DNA of 64,000 bases from Burkholderia sp. WP9 (GCF_900104795.1 NZ_FNTG01000001.1:3038001-3102000); one strand, 5' to 3'; counted from the first letter of the stretch, positions 18,068 to 28,344 are shown. Made by a program: numbers and translations. Notes: generated from the letters alone by a model not told the origin.

Positions 18068-19663
18068 TCAGTCCGCGTGAATCACGGGTTCGAGCTTGCG
18101 TTGGAGCTTGATCGGCGGCACACGGCGGCTTTGCCAGACCGACACCACGGCGATGATCGCCGCCATGGCCAGACCCAGATGAATCGCCGCCACGAGAGCT
18201 TCGCGCGCGCTCTCGAGCAACATCGCGCCGTTATGGCCCGCGTGCGTCAACTGGCCTAGCAAGGTGGTTTGCGCGTCGCGATTGATGAGAATTTGCGGGT
18301 CGCCGAGATCCGCGAACCATTGCGATGCGTGATCGTTTTCCAGCGCGCTGCGCACGCCGCTCGCGTACATGTGGCTGACCAGCGTGCCGGTCAGCGCGGT
18401 GCCGATCATGCCGCCGATCATGCGCAGTGACTGCAGCAGCGCCGTGGCAATGCCGAGGTGCTCCCGGCCGGCCGTTTGCTGCGCGAAGATCGTCAGGTTC
18501 GGCATGACGAAACCGAGTCCCAGTCCGCCGACGACCATGAACGACATCAACAGCCATTGCGGCATGGCGCGTGTCGCGACGACCACGCCCAGGCACGCCA
18601 GTGCGAGCAGCGTAAAGCCCACGTAAAGCATCAGATTCGGATTGCGCACGCGCGAGACGATGCGCCCATTGGCGATGCTGCCGATCGTAATGAATACGAC
18701 GAGCGGCGTGATGACGAGCCCCGCCTCTTTCGGCGACATGCCAAAGCCGCCCTGGAACAGCAGCGGCGCATAGAACAGCAGCGAGAACATCGTGAAGCCG
18801 CCCAGCACGGCCAGTGTGAACAGCGCGGCGAGACTGCGATTGCGGAACATGTCGACCGGCAGGATCGCCGTCGGGCAGCGCTTCTCCCACTGCCAGAGCG
18901 CGTAAGCCGACGCGACGCTCAACGCGAGCAGCATGGCCGCACCGAAGCTCACGCCATGCTTGGGCAGCAACTCGACGAACAACTGCAACGAGCCGAGCGC
19001 CACGGCGATCAACACGGCGCCAGGCCAGTCGAGCCGCATCTTGCCTTCGTGTTCGACATGGCGCAGATGTGGCAGGAAACGCCAGACGAAAAACAGCGAC
19101 AGCAGACCGACGGGCAGATTCACATAGAAAACCGAGCGCCAGCCGTAATACTGCGTGAGGAAACCGCCGAGCGACGGCCCGACCGCGTTGGCAATACCGA
19201 ACGCCGAACTCATCAACACTTGCCAGCGCAGGCGCACGACCGAGTCGGGAAACAGATCGGGAATACAGGCGAACGCGGTGCCGACCAGCATGCCGCCGCC
19301 GATGCCCTGCAAACCGCGCGCGAGCACGAGGAACAGCATATTGTTGGCCGCGCCGCACAGCACCGAGGCGCCCGTGAACACGACGATCGACGCGATCACG
19401 AACGGCTTGCGCCCGTAGTAATCGCCGAGCCGGCCGAAAATCGGCACGGTAATCACCGAGGTCAGCAAATAGGACGTGGCGACCCACGCGTACAGCTCGA
19501 AACCCTTGAGTTCGGCGACGATGGTGGGCAATGCGGTGCCGACCACGGTCTGGTCGAGCGCGACCAGCATCGTGACGAAGGAGATGCCGAGCATCGCCAG
19601 CAATGATTCACGGAAAGGTAAAACTTGCCCACTCGAGTGGTGGGCCGCGGTATGGACAGCCAT
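18068..19663 (-). CDS. MFS multidrug efflux transporter (DHA2/EmrB-QacA type)
   Basis: The 531-residue protein has the length and about 14 hydrophobic segments of the DHA2 family. Motif A (GRLGDYYGRKPFVIAS) lies after TM2. LDQTVVGTALPTIVAEL near the N-terminus is the conserved D1 motif of the 14-TM drug exporters, and motif C-like glycines occur in AFGIANAVGPSLGGFL. It is an inner-membrane proton antiporter. No adjacent EmrA-type adaptor or TolC is present. The downstream MarR gene suggests induction by a small toxic compound. Confidence 0.9.
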   Translation of the reverse strand: MAVHTAAHHSSGQVLPFRESLLAMLGISFVTMLVALDQTVVGTALPTIVAELKGFELYAWVATSYLLTSVITVPIFGRLGDYYGRKPFVIASIVVFTGASVLCGAANNMLFLVLARGLQGIGGGMLVGTAFACIPDLFPDSVVRLRWQVLMSSAFGIANAVGPSLGGFLTQYYGWRSVFYVNLPVGLLSLFFVWRFLPHLRHVEHEGKMRLDWPGAVLIAVALGSLQLFVELLPKHGVSFGAAMLLALSVASAYALWQWEKRCPTAILPVDMFRNRSLAALFTLAVLGGFTMFSLLFYAPLLFQGGFGMSPKEAGLVITPLVVFITIGSIANGRIVSRVRNPNLMLYVGFTLLALACLGVVVATRAMPQWLLMSFMVVGGLGLGFVMPNLTIFAQQTAGREHLGIATALLQSLRMIGGMIGTALTGTLVSHMYASGVRSALENDHASQWFADLGDPQILINRDAQTTLLGQLTHAGHNGAMLLESAREALVAAIHLGLAMAAIIAVVSVWQSRRVPPIKLQRKLEPVIHAD

Positions 19664-19680
19664 TTTTGATAGCGCAACAG

Positions 19681-19692
19681 TTGACTGGTCAA
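19681..19692. promoter_or_regulatory. Candidate MarR operator TTGAC-TG-GTCAA
   Basis: A perfect 5+2+5 inverted repeat begins 18 bp upstream of the efflux-pump start codon, where a repressor could block transcription or its start. The MarR gene in the same unit is the likely binder. Confidence 0.45.
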
Positions 19693-19801
19693 TCGATAGG
19701 GAATCATACCACGCGACGATGCTCTAATCCGGACACGCCGCCGCGGTGCGCAGCAGCGGCAACCGACTGAAAAAACACATCACATGACGCCAGGGAGGCA
19801 C

Positions 19802-20644
19802 ATGGAGCCGAGCTCGCTCGCAACACAATCGTTATCGGACGACGACCTGAAGGCGCTGCGGCGCGCGAAACATGAACTGGAGAGCCCCGCTCTGGCGATG
19901 AAACTGGCCAGCATCGTCGGCGCGCCGCTGGAGAAGCTGCTCTCGCGCATGCCGGCGTTCGCCAACGAAAAGGTCGCGGACGCGACCGAACTGGCGTTGC
20001 GCAAGTGCCTGGCAATCGCGCTGCGCACGCTGGGGCGCAAGGACGCCACGCTTGCGCTGGCGGCGCCCGAGAAGCCGAGCAATCTGCTTCACAAGTTCGC
20101 CGTGGCGACCACCGGCGCGGCCGGCGGCGCATTCGGACTGTTTGCGCTGCCCGTCGAACTGCCGGTCACGACCACGCTGATGTTTCGCTCGATCTGCGAC
20201 ATCGCGCGCAGCGAGGGTGAGGATTTGTCGTCGATCGATACGCAACTGCAGTGTCTGACCGTGCTCGGCATGGGCAGCACATCGAGTGCCGACGACGACG
20301 CCGACTTCGGCTACTTCATCATGCGCGGCGCGTTGGCGCAGGCAGTGTCGAAAGCGTCGTCCGAGATCGCCACCAAAGGTTTCACCACGCATGGTTCCGC
20401 GGCCTTGCTGCGCCTCGTCAACACGATCGCCGCGCGCTTTTCGGTGCAGGTGAGCGAACAGATCGCCGCCAAGTCGATTCCGGCAATCGGCGCGGTGCTC
20501 GGCGCGATGGTCAATACGGTTTTCATCGACCACTTCCAGCAGGTCGCGCATGCGCACTTCACCGTGCGGCGGCTGGAACGGCAATACGGCCAGCAGATAG
20601 TCGAGGCCGCCTATCAGACCATCGACATCGCGCTCGACGGCTGA
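19802..20644 (+). CDS. EcsC-family protein
   Basis: The start at 19802 is supported by GGGAGG eight bases upstream, giving 280 residues. The sequence matches EcsC: the AATTGAAGGAFG-like glycine/alanine stretch (VATTGAAGGAFGLFALPVEL, about 100-120), CDIARSEGEDL, and the ending NTVFIDHFQQVAHAHFTVRRLE. The family is named after Bacillus EcsC, whose molecular role is not established; members have amphipathic or membrane-associating helices. It runs convergent with the esterase gene and overlaps its 3' end by 31 bp. Confidence 0.88.
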   Translation: MEPSSLATQSLSDDDLKALRRAKHELESPALAMKLASIVGAPLEKLLSRMPAFANEKVADATELALRKCLAIALRTLGRKDATLALAAPEKPSNLLHKFAVATTGAAGGAFGLFALPVELPVTTTLMFRSICDIARSEGEDLSSIDTQLQCLTVLGMGSTSSADDDADFGYFIMRGALAQAVSKASSEIATKGFTTHGSAALLRLVNTIAARFSVQVSEQIAAKSIPAIGAVLGAMVNTVFIDHFQQVAHAHFTVRRLERQYGQQIVEAAYQTIDIALDG

Positions 20645-21570
20645 GACGCGCGGCGCGTCACGCGCCGCACGAAGGTGGCGGCGCGCTCGAGCGCGCGATT
20701 TCCTTCCGGGATGAACGGCGCAAAAATCGGCCAGACGTGCGGCATCTTGTTCCACACTTCGAGTTCGCAGTCGACGCCTGCCGCGCGCGCGTTGTCGGCC
20801 ACGCGCTGCGAGTCGTCGAGCAACACCTCGGTGCTGCCCGCCATGATGAAGAGCGGGGGCAAGCCGTTCAGATTGGCATAAACGGGAGAGGCATGGGGAT
20901 GCGTGGCCGGCGTGTCGCCGAGATAAACCTTTCCCGCCAGCGCGATTGCCGGGCCGCTGAACATGGGGTCGAGACCGTCGTTGGTGCGGATGCTGGCGCC
21001 CGTCGCGGCCAGATCGGTCCATGGCGAGAACAGCAAGGCACCGGCCGGCATGGGGTCGCCGGCGTCGCGCAGCGCCACCAGGGTAGCGAGCGCGAGGCCG
21101 CCGCCCGCCGAATCGCCGGCGATCACAATCGACTCGGGCGCAATGCCATTGCCGATCAACTGACGATAAGCGTCGGTTGCATCGTTCAACGCCGCCGGGA
21201 AGCGATGCTCCGGCGCGAGACGATAGTCGAGCGAAAAAACGGCCGCGTCGGCGCGTGTCGCCAGGCCGAACGTGATCGAGCGATGCGTACGCGGTGAACA
21301 GAAGTAATAGCCGCCGCCGTGGCAATACAGCACCGTTGTACCGGTCTGCGCGGCTTGCGCCCCGTCGCCGCGCTCGATCCATTCGCCGCGCAAGGGCGCA
21401 TCGCCCGGGCCGTACAGCTCACGCAGACGCCAGCCGCGAGGCACGCGCGGCGACCAGGCGCGCTTGGCGGTCAACGCGCGCGCCTTCTCGACATTGATAC
21501 GCGGCTTCAAGGTCTCGGGACGAAACTGCCTACGCAAATACCAGCACGCGAGTGCGCTTTGCCAGCTCAT
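20614..21570 (-). CDS. Alpha/beta hydrolase, hormone-sensitive-lipase family esterase
   Basis: The 318-residue protein has the HSL-family oxyanion motif HGGGYYF (about 84-90), the nucleophile elbow GDSAGGG (Ser of GDSAG at about 154) and a late histidine in MPHVWPIF, with an acidic residue expected shortly before. It probably hydrolyses short-chain esters in the cytoplasm; the substrate is not readable. The ATG follows AAGGAGCG with good spacing. Its last codons overlap the convergent EcsC gene. Confidence 0.9.
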   Translation of the reverse strand: MSWQSALACWYLRRQFRPETLKPRINVEKARALTAKRAWSPRVPRGWRLRELYGPGDAPLRGEWIERGDGAQAAQTGTTVLYCHGGGYYFCSPRTHRSITFGLATRADAAVFSLDYRLAPEHRFPAALNDATDAYRQLIGNGIAPESIVIAGDSAGGGLALATLVALRDAGDPMPAGALLFSPWTDLAATGASIRTNDGLDPMFSGPAIALAGKVYLGDTPATHPHASPVYANLNGLPPLFIMAGSTEVLLDDSQRVADNARAAGVDCELEVWNKMPHVWPIFAPFIPEGNRALERAATFVRRVTRRASQPSSAMSMV

Positions 21571-21686
21571 CGGGACACGCTCCTTCGATTGTGTCCCGTC
21601 ATGTTACGTGCGTTCACGGCAGCGCCGGTGGGCGGCGGCTTCTAATCCCAAAAAGGTCCGCGCCGCCCGGTAAGGTTTTCCGCTCG

Positions 21687-22121
21687 TTAGTTAGCCGGCA
21701 AAACCTGCCCGCGAATTTCACCCATCGGGTTCTGCGCGGTATGAACGTTGAAGTACCACTGCCCCGCCATCAGATCGGTGACCTGCTGCTCGGTGAGCGC
21801 CGCCGACCCTTTGATCGGGCTGGCGAGGGCTCCCTTATCGATCGGCACCTGAACCTTGGCGTTCTGGCCCACCGGCGCAGGCCCGTGGAAATGCGCGGCG
21901 GTTGCCGGGCCGCTCAAGCCTTCATAAGTGACCGTCCATTGCAGGGATTTGGTCGAGGTGTCGAAGGTGGCGTTCAACATGCCGTGTCCGTGGCTCACGC
22001 GAGGAGGCACTTCGCTCGACGGTTCGAGATCCGCCTTCAAGGCCACCGTATCGGCGAAGGCGACGCCCGACGCCAACGCCCACAACACCATAGCGAGATT
22101 CAGTTTTCGAAGCGCAATCAT
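21687..22121 (-). CDS. Secreted CHRD-domain protein
   Basis: The 144-residue protein has an N-terminal signal peptide (MIALRKLNLAMVLWALASGVAFA, cleavage near 23). One CHRD domain follows, with HGHGMLNATFD, LSGPATAAHFHGPA, GQWYFNVHTAQNPMGEIRGQV. The CHRD domain was first seen in chordin; in bacteria it occurs in periplasmic or secreted proteins of unknown function. The His and aromatic pattern is conserved. A GGAGAAG site precedes the ATG. It is monocistronic, with the IS element 229 bp upstream. Confidence 0.88.
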   Translation of the reverse strand: MIALRKLNLAMVLWALASGVAFADTVALKADLEPSSEVPPRVSHGHGMLNATFDTSTKSLQWTVTYEGLSGPATAAHFHGPAPVGQNAKVQVPIDKGALASPIKGSAALTEQQVTDLMAGQWYFNVHTAQNPMGEIRGQVLPAN

Positions 22122-22349
22122 GGTCTTCTCCGGACTTGATGCACCGCCGCACCGACACTTCGGCCGCGCGGAGCCACCACATACTAGTTCAAATCCGCTG
22201 AGCCTGTTTGTGCCTCGGACCGCGCATGGCCGGCGCGGGCGCCACGCGTTTTGCTGCCAGAAGCCGCTCGCGAGGTGCTGCTTTTACGTATTGAAACGCG
22301 GCGACTTCATAGTTGTCCGTAGTGATCCTGCGTCTTGCCGACGAGTTAA

Positions 22350-22371
22350 GGCAAAGCTGAATAAGTCCACC
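22350..22371 (+). repeat. Left terminal inverted repeat of the IS5-type element
   Basis: It starts GGCAAAGCTGAATAAG, close in pattern to IS5-group termini, and abuts the TTAA at 22346-22349. Confidence 0.8.
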
Positions 22372-22375
22372 GTTC

Positions 22376-23401
22376 ATGACGGTCACGCGTTATAGCGTGA
22401 GCATGCAACGGCGAAAGCGAAAAATGATGAATCAACTGACACTGGCGATGGCTGTCGATCAATGCGCGGGGTTCGGGGCGCAGCGCAAACCAACGCGACG
22501 TGAAGCGTTTCTTGATGAGATGAACAGGATCGTGCCTTGGGCGCAACTGTGCGCAGTGGTCGAGCCGTTCTATCCGAAACGTGGCAATGGCCGCCCGCCG
22601 ATCGTGCTGGAGCGCATGCTGCGGATTCACTTTGTGCAGCACTGGTTCAACCTTGCGGACCTTGCGTGCGAAGAGGCGCTGTACGACAGTCTCAGCCTGC
22701 GCCGTTTCGTTGGGATCGACCTTGGCAGCGAAACGGTTCCGGACGCGACCACGCTGCTCAAATTCCGGCATCTGCTGGAAGAGCACAAGCTGGGCGAGCG
22801 GATCTTCGCGGAAGTGGGTCAGGTGCTGCAGGCGCGGGGAGCAAAGCTCAAGAGCGGCACGATTGTCGATGCCACACTGATCGGTGCACCCTCGTCGACG
22901 AAGAACAAGGACAAGGCGCGTGACCCCGAAATGCATCAGACACGCAAAGGCAAGCAGTGGCATTTCGGCATGAAGCTCCATATCGGCGTGGACAGTCAGA
23001 GCGGGCTTGCTCATAGCGCAGTCGTAACGGCGGCGAACGTGCATGACAAGTATCCGCTGCCACAGTTGCTGCACGGTGAGGAGCAACGCGTGTACGGCGA
23101 CAGCGCATACGCGAGTCAGAAAGCGCTGATCCATGGCAAGGCACCGAAGGCGCGCGACTTCACCAACAAGCGCACGCGCCGCAAGGGCATCGTCGACGAG
23201 GTGGCGCGCCGCAAGAATCGCAACAAGTCGAAGATCCGTGCCCGGGTCGAGCATGTGTTCGCGGTCGTGAAGCGGTTGTGGGGCTTCACGAAGGTTCGCT
23301 ATCGCGGTCTGGCGAAGAACGCCAATCGCGCCTTCGTTGCACTCGCGCTGGCCAATCTGTACATGTGGCGAGGTCGCGCGACGGCACAGGTGCGCCCGTA
23401 A
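22376..23401 (+). CDS. IS5-family DDE transposase
   Basis: Up to 341 residues read from 22376; internal starts at 22403 and 22424 (MNQLTLAMAVDQ) are possible because no ribosome site is decisive. The DDE catalytic residues are visible: Asp in TIVDATLIGAP (about 165), Asp in VYGDSAYAS (about 240) and Glu in RARVEHVFAVVKR (about 300), the last with the IS5-typical YREK-like spacing. The N-terminal DUF772-like region (PPIVLERMLRIHFVQHW) precedes it. It cuts and joins the ends of its own element. No stop or frameshift interrupts it. Confidence 0.93.
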   Translation: MTVTRYSVSMQRRKRKMMNQLTLAMAVDQCAGFGAQRKPTRREAFLDEMNRIVPWAQLCAVVEPFYPKRGNGRPPIVLERMLRIHFVQHWFNLADLACEEALYDSLSLRRFVGIDLGSETVPDATTLLKFRHLLEEHKLGERIFAEVGQVLQARGAKLKSGTIVDATLIGAPSSTKNKDKARDPEMHQTRKGKQWHFGMKLHIGVDSQSGLAHSAVVTAANVHDKYPLPQLLHGEEQRVYGDSAYASQKALIHGKAPKARDFTNKRTRRKGIVDEVARRKNRNKSKIRARVEHVFAVVKRLWGFTKVRYRGLAKNANRAFVALALANLYMWRGRATAQVRP

Positions 23402-23534
23402 AGGGCCAAAGACGGGCAAATAGCCCGCGCAGAGCCCCTCGAGGGGCGTAACGTGACACGGAATGCCCGCTTTTACGGCCGTCATTCGCGATCTCGAAAG
23501 ATTACACATGCCTTGGTCGCAACCTGTCGTGTTT

Positions 23535-23556
23535 ACGCGGCTTGATCAGCGCAGCC
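23535..23556 (-). repeat. Right terminal inverted repeat of the IS5-type element
   Basis: Read inward from 23556 it starts GGCTGCGCTGATCAAG, matching the left end at GGC, GCTGA and AAG; it abuts the TTAA at 23557-23560. Confidence 0.8.
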
Positions 23557-23704
23557 TTAAACCTTGGCGATATCGCGCGAGAAGTGCCGCTGTGCGCACA
23601 CGCCGCCGCCGGCACCCCGCCAAGACGGGGTGATGAGACGACGGCCTGGAAGCGTTTTAAGCGAATTTCTCAAACAGTTAATTGTCGATTTTGTAGTGAA
23701 TCAA

Positions 23705-23800
23705 CCGCGTTATCCCGGTTATGCTTCCGGCTGCGAGAAGTGACTCCTTCATCGAGGGATGTCTCCAAATCTTTAACGCGGCTTCGGCCGCGTTTTTTTT
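23705..23800 (+). ncRNA. Candidate small RNA ending in a UUCG-loop terminator
   Basis: No gene on the plus strand precedes the strong terminator at 23775-23800, since the IS ends at 23556 and the sensor kinase converges from the other side. The transcript that uses it is therefore probably short. The last 100 bases hold two CU-rich stretches (GACTCCTTC and GTCTCC at 23742-23750 and 23761-23766) that are complementary to Shine-Dalgarno sequences, as in many trans-acting sRNAs. CCGCGTTA at 23705-23712 can also pair with TAACGCGG at 23774-23781 and so compete with the terminator stem. The 5' end is a guess; no strong promoter is visible. Confidence 0.35.
23775..23800 (+). terminator. Strong plus-strand Rho-independent terminator
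   Basis: AACGCGGC (23775-23782), UUCG tetraloop, GCCGCGTT (23787-23794), then T to 23800. The T-run exists only in plus-strand orientation. The surrounding 345-bp stretch 23557-23901 has no other convincing gene; a further hairpin CACCCCG/CGGGGTG sits at 23613-23632. Confidence 0.85.
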
Positions 23801-23901
23801 CGTTCTATCGTCTCGCCTCTCATCCGTGTGGGTGCGCTCTGCTACGAGGCGACCGCACCTATTCCGCATAATCCCCTGCGGCTTTTTCAACCGGCAGCCC
23901 G

Positions 23902-26900
23902 CTATACGAGCAATGCGGCTTGCTGTTCGATTCCGTCCAGCATGGCGTTGCATTTGTTGATTAAAACCATTCCGTCATTGCGCACAAGTTCGGGCGGTTT
24001 CACATTGATTTCGCGGCGGTAATCTTCGAGCGCCATGAGTAGCGGCGGATATTGCAGGACGCTCGCCGCCCCTTCCACGCGATGAAGCCATTCGCGCACA
24101 CGCTCCAGCTCAGTGCGCTCGGAGCCGACGCGCTCGAGCAATGGCGAGAGCGACTGCACGTCTTCGCGCACGGACGATACGAACGAGTCGAGCAGCGCCT
24201 TGACGGTCGATTCGCTCCCCCACAGTTGTGTCATGTGCCCCAGGTCGACCGGGACGAAGGGATCAGCGCCGCAGTGGACCTCCGGTGTAGCGACAGCCGG
24301 CGCTCTCGCGGCCTCCAAAGGCGCGGCGTGCCCCGCGCAGTCGGATCCAAACCAGCGGCTCAGATAGTCGCGCAGCGTGGCCAGCCGCGTCGGCTTCACC
24401 AGGCTGTCGTCCATGCCGGCGTCGCGACACAGGTTCAGGTCTTCGGGCGCGGTGTTCGCCGTGATTCCCAGAATGGGCAGCCGATGCCTGCCACCCTGCT
24501 CACCTTCGCGGATACGGCGAGTGAGTTCGTAGCCCGACACGTTCGGCATGTGGCAATCCGTGATCAGACATCCGTAGTTCGTGCGCTCCAGCGCTGCCAG
24601 CGCTTCCCCGCCGTCGTTCGTCACGTCGCAGGCGAAACCGAGCAACGCGAGCTGGTGGCGAATCAACTCCTGGTTGACCGGATGATCTTCCGCGACGAGG
24701 ATCAGCCGGCCACTGGCGATTGCCCGCTCGCGATCCGGAGGCGAAGCGCCGCCCTCCGGCGCGCGTGGCATGGCAGCCAGGCGCGGCGCCACCGTGGGCA
24801 GCCCGGTCATCGCGGCGGCGCACGCGGCACCGAGGCCACGCCATGAAATGGGATTGATGCTGACGCGCACGGTGTCGTCGAGAATGCGGTAACCCGTCGG
24901 CTTCGGCTTCTCAGTCAGACAGATCACACGCGTGCGCGCGCGAACGTCCGCGGGTAAAGTCACGTCCTCGTTCACGAACAGCAAATCCAGATCTTCCAGA
25001 GCGACGCGATCGCGCAGTTCCGGCGCATCGGGCGACACGCGGCGCAACGCAAGTCCGAGCGCCTCGCCGAAGTGCATCAGGGCTTGAGCAACACGAGCGT
25101 CGCCGGTTGCCACGAGCCCGCGCTTGCCGCGCAAGCCGTTGACCGAATAGCGCTGAGTCTCGACAGCCATGGTAAGCCGCACGGTGATGCGTGTGCCGCT
25201 GCCCGGATCGCTGTGCAAGGCAAGCGAGCCGCCCATGAGGTCGATCAGCTTGCGGCAGATCGTCAAACCGAGGCCTGTGCCGCCAAAACGGCGCGTGGTG
25301 GAAGACTCGGCCTGCACGAACGGCTCGAACAGCTTGTCCTGCACCTCCGGCGCGATGCCGATCCCGGTGTCCTCGACAGTCATGGCGAGCGTTTGAATGT
25401 CGCCGGCCTGAGCAACGACGGACACGCACACGTCGACCTCGCCTTGCGGCGTAAACTTGATGGCATTGCCAAGCAGATTGAACAGAATCTGGCGCAACCG
25501 TACGCTGTCGCCCCGCAGCGTGGCTGCGACGCCCGGCGCAATGTCCACGCGCACTTTCAGGCCCTTTTCGTGCGCCCGCCCGGCCAACAGACCGACAGCG
25601 TTGTCCACCAGTTCACGTATGTCGATGGATTCGGCCTCGATCGTCAGCCGTCCGGCTTCGATTTTCGAGAAGTCGAGCAAGTCGTCGAGGATCTGCAGCA
25701 GTGCGCCCGCCGACTCGTGGATCATGCCCAGCATTTCGCCCTGGTCCGCATTGAGCGGCGTACGCTCCAGCACTTCGACGAGACCGAGCACACCATTCAT
25801 CGGCGTGCGGATTTCGTGGCTCATCATCGCGAAGAAGTCGTCTTTGGCGCGCGAAGCCGCTTCGGCCAGGTCGCGCGCTCGCGCCAGTTCGTCGGAGCGA
25901 GCGTGCTCGACGCTGGCGTCCACCCAGTAACCGCTCCACACGACACTGCCGTCCGTTTCGCGACGTGGCACCAACTCGGCACGTGCCCACTTGATCTCCT
26001 GGTCGCCTTCGAAACGGAACTCCATGTTCACCGGCGTTTCGCTGCGAGCCGAGCGCTCGAGTTCGGCCAGCACGAACGCCCGGTCCTCCTCGCACACGCG
26101 CTGGAAATCGACGTGATCGCTGCTGCTCACCGCACTGTCTTTTGCACCCAGCAAATGCCGCGTGTCGCCGCCGATATACGGAAACGAATACGCGCCATCC
26201 GAAGTGCGGCGCAGTTGAAACACCACCGCCGGCAAGGAGCGCGTCACGTCGAAGAGGCGCCGTTCGGTTTCGCGCGCGCGCATCTCAGCGCGCCGAATGT
26301 CCGTGATATCGACCACCGTCCCCAGCACGCAAACCGGCTCACCGTCGCTGCCACGGCAGACGCTGGCCCAGAAAAGGCCATGCCGCACGTTGCCCGCGCC
26401 GCGCTCGAACTGCAACTCCAACTGCACAGTCTCGCGCCCGCTTAGCATCTCGCGAGTCATGTCGCCGAGAATCCGGCTGTTGGCCTCACCCCATGTTTGC
26501 ACGTCCATGGTGTTTCGTCCGATGACCGCTTCGCGGCTCAATCCGCAGGCTTGCTCATAAGCCTCGTTGACTGCGATATAACGGCCGTCGAGGTCAATGG
26601 CGACAAGCGGATACGGCACCATCTTCATCATCGTTTCCTGGAAATTCAGTTGCAGCTCGAGCTTGAGCTCGGTTTTCTTGCGCAGCCTGACTTCCCGTTG
26701 CAGCAACAGATAGGCACGCAGCGTGATCAGCAGCGCGACGCCGATGCCGATCAGCAACGGCAGCAGGCGCACCGCGGTCACGCTCCATATGCCCGACTCC
26801 GGCGCACTGCCGGTGACCCATTTCTGCCGGATGCGCTGCTTTTCCGCAGCCGGCATGGCCAGCAATGCACGATCGATCAGTTCGGCAAGCGGACTCAGGT

Positions 26901-28344
26901 CCGGGCGCACAGCGAAGTCGAGCGCGTCGGTTTCGCCTACCGTGCCGAGGATTTTCAGGACACCGTCGTAACGCTGCTTGAGCAGGATGTCGATAGCGGC
27001 CACATTGCCGACCAGCACGTCCGCCTCGCCGGCCTCGACCATCCTGAGCGCGTCGTCGAGACTGGGCGCGATTGCAACGTGGTCCGCCGGAATGCGCTCG
27101 AACGCGAGCGGAATCGAACCGGCAACGTGCGACGAAACGACGATGCGCCGTGACGCGAAATCGTTCAGCGATCTGGCCGCCGGCTCGTTCTCACGCCCGA
27201 CGATCACCAGTGGATAGCTTTCGTATGCAAGGGTGTGGCGCGCCCGCTTGAGTCGCGGATCGTGAATCGAGGCCGTGGCGAGCATCGCCAGCTCGCCGTG
27301 CTGAAAGGCTTCGATTGCGGCGGGCCAGTCGGCCGTGCGGGCGCGGTTGATCACGACGCCGAGCGTGCGGCTCAGATACGCCAGATAGTCGGCGGCAATA
27401 CCGGCCGGTTGCCCGGAACTGTCGACGTAACTGAACGGGGACCAGCCGTTATCGAAGCCAATCTGCAACGGCGGCAACGAACGAAGCCAGGCCTGCTCCT
27501 GCGGCGTCAGCACGAGACGCGGCGCAACGGGCACGGGCTTCGCGTCGAAGTTGCCGGATAGCCAGCGCACACGAATCGCCGCGTCGTCGGCCGGATTCAT
27601 CGAGGCGAGCGCCTCGTCGAGCTGGTCGCGCAGCGTAGCGCGGCTCCGTGGCACCGCGAAGCGCAGATTGGCGGTCCGGCTGCTTTCCTCGAAGGCCACG
27701 TGCAAACCACGGAACTCCTCCGTAGCCAACGCATATTGCACAGCCGGCGTGAAGCCGAGATAAACGTCGGCGTCGCCCCGGACCACCGCCGAGAGTGCGG
27801 CATGCGTCGTGGCGAACACGCTGATCTGCGCATGAGGAAAGCGCTCGCGTGCCACCCGCTCGAGCGCAAAACCCTTTTCTATCGCGATACGTGCTCCGGC
27901 AATCTGAGCGGGACTCGCGTAGCTGTCACCGTCACGGCGAACCACTGCCGACGACGAAGAACGGAAATACGGTGCGGTAAAACTCAGGCACCGCTCGCGT
28001 TCCGGTGTGCGGGCAACGCTCGTCAACAGGTCGACCTCACCGGCGCAGGCCGCGGCAAGCAATTGCGGCACATCAGGAAACGCCTTGGCTTCGATAACGA
28101 CATTCGGCCCGACGAGCGCGCGCAGATAGTCGACGCTCATGCCGGTGAGGCGTCCGCCTTGCAACGCGTCGAGCGGCAGCCAGCCGCCCGCGAGAACCCC
28201 GATGGTCAGTTTCGCGGGAAAAGCGGCAACGCTCTGGCTGTTCGAACGGTTGTCGAACAGTTGGGCGGCGGCTGCCGTTTGGGTGGCGACAAACAACGCC
28301 CATACGAGCAGACCAAGCCACACGCGTTCGAGCGTGCGCCTCAT
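23902..28344 (-). CDS. BvgS/EvgS-like hybrid sensor histidine kinase with two periplasmic solute-binding domains
   Basis: From the ATG at 28342-28344 the protein has 1480 residues and begins with a signal/anchor ([20 protein letters not shown]); an upstream in-frame GTG at 28398 is less likely. Two SBP_bac_3 (Venus-flytrap) domains span about 45-265 and 285-505, a membrane helix about 520-540, and two PAS domains about 570-820. HisKA follows with His843 in [10 protein letters not shown], then HATPase_c with DTGIGIAPE and GGTGLGL. A degenerate receiver precedes a receiver with Asp1263 (ITDCHMPN) and an Hpt domain with His1421 (LHRVEGAAS). Periplasmic solute sensing would drive a His-Asp-His relay to a response regulator; three lie just upstream. 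Confidence 0.94.
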   Translation of the reverse strand: MRRTLERVWLGLLVWALFVATQTAAAAQLFDNRSNSQSVAAFPAKLTIGVLAGGWLPLDALQGGRLTGMSVDYLRALVGPNVVIEAKAFPDVPQLLAAACAGEVDLLTSVARTPERERCLSFTAPYFRSSSSAVVRRDGDSYASPAQIAGARIAIEKGFALERVARERFPHAQISVFATTHAALSAVVRGDADVYLGFTPAVQYALATEEFRGLHVAFEESSRTANLRFAVPRSRATLRDQLDEALASMNPADDAAIRVRWLSGNFDAKPVPVAPRLVLTPQEQAWLRSLPPLQIGFDNGWSPFSYVDSSGQPAGIAADYLAYLSRTLGVVINRARTADWPAAIEAFQHGELAMLATASIHDPRLKRARHTLAYESYPLVIVGRENEPAARSLNDFASRRIVVSSHVAGSIPLAFERIPADHVAIAPSLDDALRMVEAGEADVLVGNVAAIDILLKQRYDGVLKILGTVGETDALDFAVRPDLSPLAELIDRALLAMPAAEKQRIRQKWVTGSAPESGIWSVTAVRLLPLLIGIGVALLITLRAYLLLQREVRLRKKTELKLELQLNFQETMMKMVPYPLVAIDLDGRYIAVNEAYEQACGLSREAVIGRNTMDVQTWGEANSRILGDMTREMLSGRETVQLELQFERGAGNVRHGLFWASVCRGSDGEPVCVLGTVVDITDIRRAEMRARETERRLFDVTRSLPAVVFQLRRTSDGAYSFPYIGGDTRHLLGAKDSAVSSSDHVDFQRVCEEDRAFVLAELERSARSETPVNMEFRFEGDQEIKWARAELVPRRETDGSVVWSGYWVDASVEHARSDELARARDLAEAASRAKDDFFAMMSHEIRTPMNGVLGLVEVLERTPLNADQGEMLGMIHESAGALLQILDDLLDFSKIEAGRLTIEAESIDIRELVDNAVGLLAGRAHEKGLKVRVDIAPGVAATLRGDSVRLRQILFNLLGNAIKFTPQGEVDVCVSVVAQAGDIQTLAMTVEDTGIGIAPEVQDKLFEPFVQAESSTTRRFGGTGLGLTICRKLIDLMGGSLALHSDPGSGTRITVRLTMAVETQRYSVNGLRGKRGLVATGDARVAQALMHFGEALGLALRRVSPDAPELRDRVALEDLDLLFVNEDVTLPADVRARTRVICLTEKPKPTGYRILDDTVRVSINPISWRGLGAACAAAMTGLPTVAPRLAAMPRAPEGGASPPDRERAIASGRLILVAEDHPVNQELIRHQLALLGFACDVTNDGGEALAALERTNYGCLITDCHMPNVSGYELTRRIREGEQGGRHRLPILGITANTAPEDLNLCRDAGMDDSLVKPTRLATLRDYLSRWFGSDCAGHAAPLEAARAPAVATPEVHCGADPFVPVDLGHMTQLWGSESTVKALLDSFVSSVREDVQSLSPLLERVGSERTELERVREWLHRVEGAASVLQYPPLLMALEDYRREINVKPPELVRNDGMVLINKCNAMLDGIEQQAALLV

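Larger units (their letters stand above)
22350..23556 (+). mobile_element. IS5-family insertion sequence, 1207 bp, with TTAA target duplication
   Basis: The ends are imperfect inverted repeats: the left begins GGCAAAGCTGAATAAGTC (22350-22367) and the right, read inward, GGCTGCGCTGATCAAGCC (23556-23539), identical at 12 of 18 positions. Both are flanked directly by TTAA (22346-22349 and 23557-23560), a 4-bp duplication fitting the YTAR target of the IS5 group. Length and single transposase gene fit IS5 (about 1.2 kb). The transposase frame is intact, so the element may be active. Confidence 0.9.

Noticed and set aside
22346..23509. Minus-strand frame of 387 codons across the IS element
   Set aside because: It spans the IS end and target site and lies opposite the complete DDE transposase, so it is a shadow of that gene.
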